DNA of 64,000 bases from positions 1 through 64,000 of the forward strand of contig SCEJ01000009.1 in NCBI GenBank assembly GCA_004102785.1, written 5' to 3'. The notes beneath the pieces were generated by a model. It was not told where the DNA came from, made no database searches, and was given only the letters and a program-made list of their open reading frames with translations. Positions 28,077 through 35,738 of the stretch are shown one piece after another. Position numbers and translations under genes: made by a program. Numbering within the stretch: position 1 is the first letter of the stretch; each line of letters begins with the position of its first letter. This DNA is from Muribaculaceae bacterium Isolate-013 (NCI). Its GTDB lineage: Bacteria; Bacteroidota; Bacteroidia; Bacteroidales; Muribaculaceae.

Positions 28077-29473
28077 GCAAGAAGTTTCTAATGATGGTAT
28101 TTATAGCCATTTTTTCTGTAATCAGTGTTATGGCATCGAAGAATATATCAGGGGCATGGAGCGGGACATTAAGAATCACTCCACAGTTGTCACTGAAATT
28201 AGTATTCAATTTCAAAACCGAAGAGGACGGAATACAGTTGGTAACTCTCGATTCTCCGGATCAAGGTGCTTATGGAATAGCAGGAGATGTGAATTTCATT
28301 TCTGCCGATTCGGTTAATATATCATTCCGACAAATTGGATTATCTTTTGCCGGACGACAACAAAATGGGATTATAACAGGTATTTGCAGTCAAGGGGCGA
28401 TGAAAGCGAATATTGAATTATCTCCGGGAACTGTTGAATTAAAACGGCCACAGACTCCGCTACCTCCGTATCCATATACGACCAAAGAAATCAACATCAA
28501 TAATCCATCGGACGATGTAATCCTTTCAGGGACTCTCACTCTCCCAAAAGATTATAACACTGCAACTCCCGTCGTTGTAATGATAACAGGTAGCGGGCTT
28601 CAAAACCGGGATGAGGAAATTTTTGGACACAAACCCTTTGCTGTGATAGCCGATTATCTTGCAAGAAATGGCATTGCATCTTTTCGGTATGATGATCGGG
28701 GACATGGGAAATCAACAGGTGACGGAACAACTGCCACGACCGAAGATTTTGTGCGGGATGCCCGATGTGTATTAGAATATGTACGAATGGTGGAGAACTT
28801 CAATAACGTGGGATTATTAGGGCATAGCGAGGGGGCAACTGCCGCTTTTATGTTGGGGGCTGAACCTGAGATAAAAACACAAGATAATTTATGCGTAATT
28901 GATCCGGGTAAACCGGACTTTATTGTCGCAATCGGAGCGCAGGCAGTTCGTGGTGATACCATTCTGATAGACCAGAGTGCGACTTTACTCAAACAAGGCA
29001 ATATGCCTGACAATATAGTATCGGACTATGTAGAAGCCTTGCACAACATCTATGACTTGAAAATAACACAAGATGATGAGATAGCTATTGATAGTATTGA
29101 CGCAATATGCAAAAATTGGAGTAATACACCCATCCATACTGCGTTGATGTCCAATCTTAAAAAGATTGCATCCGATACCAATCCGTGGCTGAATTTCTAT
29201 ATCGGTTTCTCTCCGGCTGAGAGCATTTTAACTACCCGTTGCCCTGTATTTGTGCTTTATGGTGAAAGGGATATACAAGTAAAACCGAAACTAAATATGC
29301 CGCAAATGCAACGACTCGCACCAAAGGCTCAAATAAAACTCTACCCGGAACTGAACCATCTTTTCCAACATTCCCAAACCGGAGCCGTACAGGAATACGG
29401 TACAATTGAGGAAACAATCTCTCCCGAAGTTTTACAGGATATTGCCGATTTTATCATATCTATAGTTCATTAG
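28073..29473 (+). CDS. Exported alpha/beta hydrolase
   Basis: A 466-residue serine hydrolase with a signal peptide (FLMMVFIAIFSVISVMA). The N-terminal 130 residues are a beta-rich accessory domain. The hydrolase core has the oxyanion region VMITGSGLQNRDEE, the nucleophile elbow GHSEGA (Ser about residue 253) and late FVLYGERDIQV and LNHLF, supplying the Asp and His. Related enzymes are esterases or peptidases of the Bacteroidetes periplasm. The gene ends 4 nt before rteA. Confidence 0.87.
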   Translation: MSKKFLMMVFIAIFSVISVMASKNISGAWSGTLRITPQLSLKLVFNFKTEEDGIQLVTLDSPDQGAYGIAGDVNFISADSVNISFRQIGLSFAGRQQNGIITGICSQGAMKANIELSPGTVELKRPQTPLPPYPYTTKEININNPSDDVILSGTLTLPKDYNTATPVVVMITGSGLQNRDEEIFGHKPFAVIADYLARNGIASFRYDDRGHGKSTGDGTTATTEDFVRDARCVLEYVRMVENFNNVGLLGHSEGATAAFMLGAEPEIKTQDNLCVIDPGKPDFIVAIGAQAVRGDTILIDQSATLLKQGNMPDNIVSDYVEALHNIYDLKITQDDEIAIDSIDAICKNWSNTPIHTALMSNLKKIASDTNPWLNFYIGFSPAESILTTRCPVFVLYGERDIQVKPKLNMPQMQRLAPKAQIKLYPELNHLFQHSQTGAVQEYGTIEETISPEVLQDIADFIISIVH

Positions 29474-29477
29474 GTTT

Positions 29478-31787
29478 ATGAATTCTATCCGTAAGTTAAT
29501 CTCTTGTGGTTATATTCTAATATTCATGTTTATAGGAATAATCATTTATTGCTATAAGCATGAATGGCAAAAACTTGAATCATTAGAAAAAGAGAATCAA
29601 GCGGCGGATGAATTACGTCAGAAAATAAATGAATTAAACTTTCATTTGACAGGACTTTCTCTATTAGGAGAAACCGTATTGGAATGGAATAAGGATGAAA
29701 GAGGACACTATCACGCCAAACGCATGGCAATAGACAGTATGCTATGTAATTTCAGAAGAACTTATCCGACAGAGCGGATTGATAGTGTACGTTATCTTTT
29801 AGAGGATAAGGAGCGACAGATGCTCTCGATTGTACGGATACTTGACAAGCAGCAAGCCGTTAACAAGAAGATAGCCGATCAAGTACCGGTCATCGCACAG
29901 AAAAGTGTGCAGGAACAGCCAAAAAAGCCGAAACGAAAAGGATTTTTGGGCATATTTGGCAAAAAAGAAGAAGTGAAGCCAACAGCAACAGCTACTATGC
30001 TTCATTCGCTCAATAAAAACATAATCAGCGAGCAAAAGGCACAAAGCCGCAGATTGTCAGAACGTGCCGACAGTCTTGCGGAACACAATGCGGAACTTAA
30101 CAGACAACTGCAAGAACTGATTCGCCAAATTGATGAAAAGGTACAGATTGACCTAAAAAATCGGGAAAATAAAATATCCTTGATGAGGAAAGAGTCGCTA
30201 ATGCAAATAGGTAGTTTGACAGGATTTGTACTTCTATTGTTAATCATTTCTTATATCACCATATACCGTGATGCAAAACAAATAAAACAATACAAATGCA
30301 AAACAGCGGAGTTAATCGGGCAACTTAAACAATCCATACAACAAAACGAAGCTTTAATAGTTTCACGAAAGAAGGCAGTACACACAATAACCCATGAACT
30401 GCGCACACCGCTTACGACAATAACCGGCTATACCGAATTGTTACGGAAAGAATGCAGCAATGGAAATAATGTGCATTTTCTTCAAAGCATACAACAATCC
30501 TCCGACCGTATGCGGGATATGCTCAACACCCTGCTGGACTTTTTCCGCTTGGACAACGGAAAGGAACAGCCCAGACTGTCACCCTGCCGCATTTCAACAA
30601 TCGCACATACCCTTGAAACGGAGTTCATGCCAATCGCCATGAACAGGGGGCTTTCCTTGACCGTAAAGAACGAAAACGATGCGGTTGTACTGACCGACAA
30701 AGAGCGAATAATCCAAATCGGGAACAACCTCCTGTCAAATGCCATCAAGTTCACGGAGGAAGGTGGTGTGTCGCTAACTACCGGCTATACCGACGGAGTG
30801 CTGATACTGATAGTCGAGGATACAGGCACAGGCATGACCGAAGATGAACAACAACGTGTATTTGGTGCATTTGAACGCCTCTCAAACGCCGCCGCAAAGG
30901 ACGGCTTCGGGCTTGGACTTGCCATCGTGCATAATATCGTGACAATGCTACACGGAACAATACGGCTGGATAGCGATAAAGGGAATGGTAGCCGTTTCAT
31001 AGTGAAAATACCCATGCAGAAAGCCGAAGACGTACCGAAAAAAGAGATACAGACTTGTATCCACCAAAAGGACAGAAACCTCAATGTTGCCGCCATAGAC
31101 AATGATGAGGTGCTACTCCTGATGCTGAAAGAAATGTATGCACAGGACGGAATACACTGCGACACTTGCACCGATACGGGGGAACTGATGGAAATGGTAC
31201 GCCGGAAAGAATACAACTTGTTGCTGACGGATCTGAATATGCCCAGTATAAACGGTTTCGAGTTGCTGGAACTGTTGCGATCTTCCAACGTGGGCAATTC
31301 ACAGACAATCCCAGTGGTCGTGGCAACCGCTTCGGGCAGCTGCGATGTGGAGGAACTTCTGGAACGAGGCTTTGCCGGATGCCTTTTCAAGCCGTTCTCC
31401 ATATCGGAGCTGATGGAAGTTTCCGACAAGTGCGCTATTAAAAATACACAGGACAGTAAACCGGACTTTTCTGCTTTGCTGTCCTACGGCAATGAAGCTG
31501 TCATGCTGGAAAAGCTGATAACGGAAACCGAGAAGGAAATGCAGGCGGTTCGGGATGCGGCAACGCGAAACGACCTGCAAGAACTTGATGCCTTGACACA
31601 CCATTTGCGCAGTTCGTGGGAGATACTCCGTGCCGACCAGCCGCTGAGGATACTTTATGGAGTGCTACATGGAAAGGCAATGCCGGAAGAAAGTGAGTTA
31701 AGCCATGCTGTTACCGCAGTATTGAATATGGGAGCGGAAATAATCCGACAGGCAAAAGAGGAAAGGAGAAAATACGAAAATGGATAG
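29478..31787 (+). CDS. rteA: RteA hybrid sensor histidine kinase
   Basis: A 769-residue kinase, sensor half of the RteA/RteB system that drives transfer of CTnDOT-like elements. In order: TM1 (about residues 9-27), a charged coiled-coil sensor region, TM2 (about 247-266), HisKA with phospho-acceptor His 306 (HELRTP), HATPase (NNLLSNAIKF, DTGTGM, GFGLGLAIV), a receiver with Asp 585 (LLLTDLNMP) and a C-terminal HPt-like region (THHLRSSW, His 708/709). Unlike CTnDOT, where tetQ precedes rteA, here an alpha/beta hydrolase gene of the blaI operon ends 4 nt before it. Confidence 0.93.
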   Translation: MNSIRKLISCGYILIFMFIGIIIYCYKHEWQKLESLEKENQAADELRQKINELNFHLTGLSLLGETVLEWNKDERGHYHAKRMAIDSMLCNFRRTYPTERIDSVRYLLEDKERQMLSIVRILDKQQAVNKKIADQVPVIAQKSVQEQPKKPKRKGFLGIFGKKEEVKPTATATMLHSLNKNIISEQKAQSRRLSERADSLAEHNAELNRQLQELIRQIDEKVQIDLKNRENKISLMRKESLMQIGSLTGFVLLLLIISYITIYRDAKQIKQYKCKTAELIGQLKQSIQQNEALIVSRKKAVHTITHELRTPLTTITGYTELLRKECSNGNNVHFLQSIQQSSDRMRDMLNTLLDFFRLDNGKEQPRLSPCRISTIAHTLETEFMPIAMNRGLSLTVKNENDAVVLTDKERIIQIGNNLLSNAIKFTEEGGVSLTTGYTDGVLILIVEDTGTGMTEDEQQRVFGAFERLSNAAAKDGFGLGLAIVHNIVTMLHGTIRLDSDKGNGSRFIVKIPMQKAEDVPKKEIQTCIHQKDRNLNVAAIDNDEVLLLMLKEMYAQDGIHCDTCTDTGELMEMVRRKEYNLLLTDLNMPSINGFELLELLRSSNVGNSQTIPVVVATASGSCDVEELLERGFAGCLFKPFSISELMEVSDKCAIKNTQDSKPDFSALLSYGNEAVMLEKLITETEKEMQAVRDAATRNDLQELDALTHHLRSSWEILRADQPLRILYGVLHGKAMPEESELSHAVTAVLNMGAEIIRQAKEERRKYENG

Positions 31788-33102
31788 GACAAGAATAATC
31801 GTCGTGGAGGATAACATCGTGTATTGCGAATATGTCTGCAACCTGCTGGCACGAGAAGGCTACCATACCGTAAAGGCTTACCACCTATCGACAGCGAAAA
31901 AACATCTGCAACAGGGGACGGATAATGATATAGTGGTTGCCGACCTGCGTCTGCCTGACGGCAACGGCATAGACCTGTTGCGCTGGATGCGCAAGGAGGG
32001 GAAACTACAACCCTTCATCATCATGACCGATTACGCCGAGGTGCATACGGCAGTGGAAAGCATGAAACTCGGTTCTTTGGATTACATACCCAAACAGCTT
32101 GTGGAAGACAAACTCATTCCACTTCTCCATTCCATACAGAAAGAACGACAAGCGGGACACCGCCGTATGCCCGTGTTCGCCCGTGAGGGTTCCGCCTTTC
32201 AGAAAATCATGCACCGGATAAGGCTGGTAGCCGCTACCGATATGAGCGTGATGATATTCGGGGAGAACGGCACAGGCAAGGAACATATCGCCCACCACCT
32301 GCACGATAAGAGTAAACGGGCGGCCAAACCATTTGTGGCGGTGGACTGCGGTTCTCTCTCCAGAGAACTTGCGCCATCGGCTTTCTTCGGACATGTCAAA
32401 GGCGCGTTTACAGGTGCGGACAGTACCAAGAAAGGATATTTCCATGAGGCGGAAGGTGGTACGCTATTTCTCGACGAGGTGGGTAATCTCGCATTGGAAA
32501 CCCAACAGATGTTGCTCCGTGCCATACAGGAAAGGCAGTATCGCCCGGTCGGAGACAAGGCGGACAGAAGTTTCAACGTCCGCATCATCGCCGCCACCAA
32601 CGAGGATCTGGAAGCGGCAGTGAGTGAAAAGCGTTTCCGGCAGGATTTGCTCTACCGTCTGCAAGACTTCGTGATAACCGTGCCGCCCTTGCGTGACTGT
32701 CAGGAGGACATCATGTCGCTGGCGGAGTTCTTTCGGGAGATAGCCAACAGGGAACTGGAGTGTAATGTAAGCGGTTTCAGTTCCGAGGCCAGAAAAGCGT
32801 TGCTGACCCACGCATGGCCGGGCAACGTGCGCGAGCTTCGGCAGAAAATCATGGGAGCGGTATTGCAGGCTCAGGAAGGTGTGGTCACGAAAGAGCATCT
32901 TGAACTTGCCGTGACGAAACCGACCTCACCAGTCAGCTTCGCCCTACGCAATGACGCGGAGGATAAGAAACGGATAATGCGTGCGTTAAAGCAGACAAAC
33001 GGCAACCGAAGTGCCGCCGCCGACCTGTTGGGAATAAGCAGAGCTACACTTTATAGTAAACTTGAAGAGTATGGACTTAAATATAAATTCAAGCAACCAT
33101 AG
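31780..33102 (+). CDS. rteB: RteB sigma-54-type response regulator
   Basis: A 440-residue activator: receiver with Asp 55 (DIVVADLRLP), AAA+ domain with Walker A FGENGTGKEH (about 160-169), GAFTGA (208-213), Walker B TLFLDEVGNL (about 227), and a Fis-type helix-turn-helix at the C-terminus (ADLLGISRATLYSKLEEYG). In CTnDOT RteB activates rteC. It overlaps rteA by 8 nt. Its last codons lie within a 54-nt sequence that recurs after the RES gene. Confidence 0.94.
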   Translation: MDRTRIIVVEDNIVYCEYVCNLLAREGYHTVKAYHLSTAKKHLQQGTDNDIVVADLRLPDGNGIDLLRWMRKEGKLQPFIIMTDYAEVHTAVESMKLGSLDYIPKQLVEDKLIPLLHSIQKERQAGHRRMPVFAREGSAFQKIMHRIRLVAATDMSVMIFGENGTGKEHIAHHLHDKSKRAAKPFVAVDCGSLSRELAPSAFFGHVKGAFTGADSTKKGYFHEAEGGTLFLDEVGNLALETQQMLLRAIQERQYRPVGDKADRSFNVRIIAATNEDLEAAVSEKRFRQDLLYRLQDFVITVPPLRDCQEDIMSLAEFFREIANRELECNVSGFSSEARKALLTHAWPGNVRELRQKIMGAVLQAQEGVVTKEHLELAVTKPTSPVSFALRNDAEDKKRIMRALKQTNGNRSAAADLLGISRATLYSKLEEYGLKYKFKQP

Positions 33103-33135
33103 CCCGTAATTCGCTGAAATTTATTATTTTTGCAG
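33082..33135 (+). repeat. Direct repeat at the rteB 3' end, copy 1
   Basis: This 54-nt stretch contains the last codons of rteB, the intergenic sequence and a -7 box. It matches 34100-34153 without gaps at 47 of 54 positions, with only one mismatch in the first 37. The two copies bracket the RES gene. Confidence 0.85.
33125..33132 (+). promoter_or_regulatory. -7 box of the RES gene (TATTTTTG)
   Basis: An exact TAnnTTTG match inside the duplicated segment, 15 nt before the ATG of the RES gene. The corresponding box in the second copy is TATCTTTG at 34143. The duplication therefore seems to give the inserted gene a promoter. Confidence 0.6.
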
Positions 33136-33147
33136 TGTTAATTCAGA

Positions 33148-34035
33148 ATGATGAGAGTCGATAGAGAAAGCCCCAACAAATATTTTGATGAAAGTGATGC
33201 GAGTTATGAAGCTCGTAAAATTTGGTATGCGTTTAAAGATGTTGTACTTTACAAAGATCGCTTTTTTGTAAAACATCAACTTTTGGATATACTATCAAAG
33301 TATGTATCTGAGAATATTGTTGAGGTTTATTCTGGTCAAATATTCTTTAGGTCAAGAATTATTGATGATAGTTGTATCAATGACCATATGGTATATAAAT
33401 GTTATGGAGCACCAGATGGTGAACGGTTAGATATAGGTTATCATAATAAATCGAATCCATTTAAAGGGCTTACAAAAGAGGCCTCTTTCGTTCCACCTAA
33501 AAATGTGAGAGTTTCGGATGGACGTGCGAATCCTAAATATATTAAGTATCTATATGTTTCAGAAAGCCCTACTACAACATTATTTGAGGTACGACCTTTT
33601 ATAGGTGATGCAGTGAATATTGCTCAAATAAGAGTTAATAGACCTCTTAAGATTGCAAACATTGCTGTTGAACTTGACTTGTCTGAAAATAATAATGCGA
33701 CAGTAGATATGTATATTATGAGGATGATACAAAGGGCATTTTCTAAACCGACTAACGATTCTGACGATTATATTCCATCCCAGATTATAGCAGAGTATCT
33801 TAAAAATCTTGGATATGATGGTATAAGGTACAATAGTTCATTACATTTTGGAGGTGTAAATTTGACTATATTTAATTATGAGAAATGTGAAGCCATATCT
33901 TCTCAAGATTTTAGAATAGAAGACATCAAACTAACGGCAAGAGCGGCTTTTGGTTGTGCTAATAATCAGGGGGATTTAGCGTATATTAATGATAATAACC
34001 CGTTATATCTCGATTATGAGAAGCTAATTAAATAA
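33148..34035 (+). CDS. RES-domain protein (putative NAD+-degrading enzyme)
   Basis: A 295-residue protein of markedly A+T-rich DNA. The RES core (about residues 60-250) shows FFRSRI, the glycine/arginine block GRANPKYIKYLYVSES with TTTLFEVRP, and the late YDGIRYNSSLHFGGVNLTIF; conserved Arg, Glu and Ser of the family are in place. RES toxins degrade NAD+, usually paired with an Xre antitoxin. No antitoxin gene adjoins this one, and the protein is longer than typical RES toxins, so a solitary defence or stress effector is possible. It sits between rteB and its former downstream region. Confidence 0.8.
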   Translation: MMRVDRESPNKYFDESDASYEARKIWYAFKDVVLYKDRFFVKHQLLDILSKYVSENIVEVYSGQIFFRSRIIDDSCINDHMVYKCYGAPDGERLDIGYHNKSNPFKGLTKEASFVPPKNVRVSDGRANPKYIKYLYVSESPTTTLFEVRPFIGDAVNIAQIRVNRPLKIANIAVELDLSENNNATVDMYIMRMIQRAFSKPTNDSDDYIPSQIIAEYLKNLGYDGIRYNSSLHFGGVNLTIFNYEKCEAISSQDFRIEDIKLTARAAFGCANNQGDLAYINDNNPLYLDYEKLIK

Positions 34036-34099
34036 AATACTATCAAATCACAATAACCTTTATAGTGTAAAAAAGCATTCTTACTAAGAACGAAAAACG

Positions 34100-34153
34100 T
34101 ATAAATTCAAGCAATCATAGCCCGTAATTCGCTGAATTTCGCTATCTTTGTAG
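34100..34153 (+). repeat. Direct repeat of the rteB 3' end, copy 2
   Basis: Copy 2 of the 54-nt repeat. Read in the rteB frame it would end KFKQS and stop, against KFKQP in the intact gene; nothing before it resembles rteB. It marks the right edge of the inserted RES cassette. Confidence 0.85.
34143..34150 (+). promoter_or_regulatory. -7 box of the leader RNA / RibD-like gene (TATCTTTG)
   Basis: An exact Bacteroides -7 match at the end of repeat copy 2. Transcription from about 34157 would give a leader of about 220 nt up to the terminator at 34348-34375, containing the long hairpin. Confidence 0.6.
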
Positions 34154-34224
34154 AACATTTGAGAAATAACGGCGATTGGCTGGAGCTTTTCGCCGCCGAC
34201 ATATAGAATAAGACCGCAAGGAGT

Positions 34225-34347
34225 TTCAAGCGTAAATCTGGTAAATTGAAACTAAACGAAGCTAATTGCGTGATGCTTATGCTATGCCTACGCATAGCGT
34301 GCATTCACGTATTTCGTTTAGGGGCTTTACCAGAGCCTACGCTTGAA
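34225..34347 (+). ncRNA. 123-nt nested hairpin in the leader of the RibD-like gene
   Basis: Five nested stems, separated by small internal loops: 34225-34234 with 34338-34347 (10 bp), 34237-34245 with 34326-34334 (9 bp), 34252-34260 with 34313-34321 (9 bp), 34269-34276 with 34301-34309 (8 bp, one bulge) and 34281-34287 with 34292-34298 (7 bp, 4-nt loop). A smaller stem CGGCGA/TCGCCG lies at about 34171-34191. A terminator follows without a gap. It could be an attenuator leader or a stable small RNA. No known riboswitch consensus was recognised. Confidence 0.65.
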
Positions 34348-34375
34348 GTAGTGTGGATTGCACGCTACTTTTTTT
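34348..34375 (+). terminator. Intrinsic terminator before the RibD-like gene
   Basis: An 8-bp stem GTAGTGTG / CACGCTAC (one G-T pair; 34348-34355 with 34361-34368) followed by seven T. It stands between the leader promoter and the gene at 34404, so that gene would be expressed only when it is bypassed. Confidence 0.75.
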
Positions 34376-34403
34376 GCACCTTGCCTAACGAAAGGATACG
34401 ATT

Positions 34404-34817
34404 ATGGGAAAAGTTCAGATTCTTGCCGTCCTTACAATAGACGGATGTCTTTCTTCCGAGTTATATGGCAAAGCGCATAAGGATTTGCGTCTTGACCGTT
34501 GCGGTCTTGATGAAATCAGAAAAAACGCCCTTTACCGTGTCACGCCTGACTATTCCATCTCTATGCTGCACGAATGGCGAGAAGACGGCACAAACACCTG
34601 CTATCTTGCGGAAGCGACACCTGACACGGCGGACTATATCAACGGGCTGCTGCGTATGCAGGCGGTAGATGAAATCATACTGTACACCATTCCTTTCATT
34701 GCTGGAACCGGACGGCATTTCTTCAAGTCGGCACTCTACGAAAAACACTGGACACTTGCTTCGCTGAAAAGCTATCCCAACGGTGTATGCCGTTCCATAT
34801 ATGCCCTTGACAGATAA
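34404..34817 (+). CDS. RibD C-terminal / dihydrofolate-reductase-like protein
   Basis: A 137-residue protein of the RibD-C/DHFR-like reductase fold: N-terminal KVQILAVLTIDGCLSSE and late VDEIILYTIPFIAGTGRHFF, the usual nicotinamide-binding end. It is shorter than typical members (about 170-200), missing part of the central region. Reductase activity is unproven. Located between the structured leader and rteC. Confidence 0.8.
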   Translation: MGKVQILAVLTIDGCLSSELYGKAHKDLRLDRCGLDEIRKNALYRVTPDYSISMLHEWREDGTNTCYLAEATPDTADYINGLLRMQAVDEIILYTIPFIAGTGRHFFKSALYEKHWTLASLKSYPNGVCRSIYALDR

Positions 34818-34830
34818 ATAAGAACACCTG

Positions 34831-34857
34831 AAATGTATGCCGGTCATACATTTTAAT
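34831..34857 (+). terminator. Intrinsic terminator after the RibD-like gene
   Basis: A perfect 9-bp stem AAATGTATG / CATACATTT (34831-34839 with 34845-34853) and TTTTAATTT. It separates this gene from rteC, whose own RteB-dependent promoter should lie in 34860-35068; no standard -7 box is visible there, consistent with activator dependence. Confidence 0.7.
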
Positions 34858-35068
34858 TTACGAAAAATTATATAAATGTCTAATTTATAGTCAAATTAAG
34901 TCTTCGTCAATTCATTCCTGATAAAAAATATCAAGATTTATACATCTGAAATCCAGTGCTTTGTGAAAACGGGTGCCGGATTTTCTGTTTTCTGCCACGC
35001 TTATTGCCAATAATATTCATGTGCGCATACCGAAAAACAGAGTGTAAAACTTCAAAATTGACAGGAAC

Positions 35069-35674
35069 ATGAACTACTTTTTATTAGCGGAAACCGACTT
35101 TTTCCGCCTGATAAACGAAGCCGGCGACTGCAATATGGAAACGGCATATATGGCTTTCGCCACCCAAGTGATCGAACTGTGCAATGGCAGCATGGACGCA
35201 AACCGTACCATCATCGCATTGGCATACATTGAAATCGAGTTACAACACCATCCCGTGCGCAACCTTTCCGAAGAAAGGAAAGAGATTGCCGCATACGTCA
35301 GCAAGGCTCTCTCTTTCGTCAGGAAGATGCAGAAGTTCCTTGCAATGTCCCAAGTGCCACCACTAATATCCGCCAACACTACAACCGATAACACTGCCAA
35401 CCTCCTGCAATGGACGGGCAACGCCATCGACCTCGTGGAACTTATCTACGGCATTGACGAGATGGGCTGCATCAACAACGGCAAAATGCCGCTCAAACAG
35501 CTCGCTCCGCTTCTTTACAAGATATTCGGTATTGAATCAAAGGACTGCTACCGTTTCTACGTTGACATCAAACGCAGGAAGAACGAAAGCCGCACCTACT
35601 TCCTCGACAGGATGCAGGAAAAACTGAACGAGAGGATGCTGCGCGACGAAGAGTTGGAACGCATGAGAAAATGA
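35069..35674 (+). CDS. rteC: RteC, activator of excision genes
   Basis: A 201-residue RteC-family protein (MNYFLLAETDFFRLIN; the C-terminal half with RFYVDIKRRKNESRTYFLDR, a helix-rich putative DNA-binding segment). In CTnDOT RteC, itself induced by RteB, activates the excision operon. The start at 35069 has AGGAA 4 nt upstream. A strong terminator follows and separates it from the convergent mob operon. Confidence 0.93.
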   Translation: MNYFLLAETDFFRLINEAGDCNMETAYMAFATQVIELCNGSMDANRTIIALAYIEIELQHHPVRNLSEERKEIAAYVSKALSFVRKMQKFLAMSQVPPLISANTTTDNTANLLQWTGNAIDLVELIYGIDEMGCINNGKMPLKQLAPLLYKIFGIESKDCYRFYVDIKRRKNESRTYFLDRMQEKLNERMLRDEELERMRK

Positions 35675-35685
35675 TATCAAAAAAC

Positions 35686-35717
35686 AAGCGGGACAGGTTT
35701 TGAAACTTGTTCCGCTT
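35686..35717. terminator. Bidirectional terminator between rteC and mobC
   Basis: A 15-bp stem with two G-T pairs (35686-35700 with 35703-35717) between two convergent genes, with A-rich sequence on the left and T-rich on the right, so it may work on both strands. Confidence 0.75.
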
Positions 35718-35738
35718 ATTTCCATTATTGCCAATAGG

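Noticed and set aside
29478-33102. tetQ or erm resistance genes beside rteAB
   Set aside because: No ribosomal-protection or rRNA methylase gene is found anywhere in the window; the gene before rteA is an alpha/beta hydrolase.
33148-34035. RES-Xre toxin-antitoxin pair
   Set aside because: No Xre-like antitoxin gene lies on either side; the neighbours are rteB and a structured noncoding stretch.
34225-34347. Integron attC site as an explanation of the long hairpin
   Set aside because: The arms lack the paired RYYYAAC/GTTRRRY core sites at the outer ends, and no integron integrase or cassette array is present.
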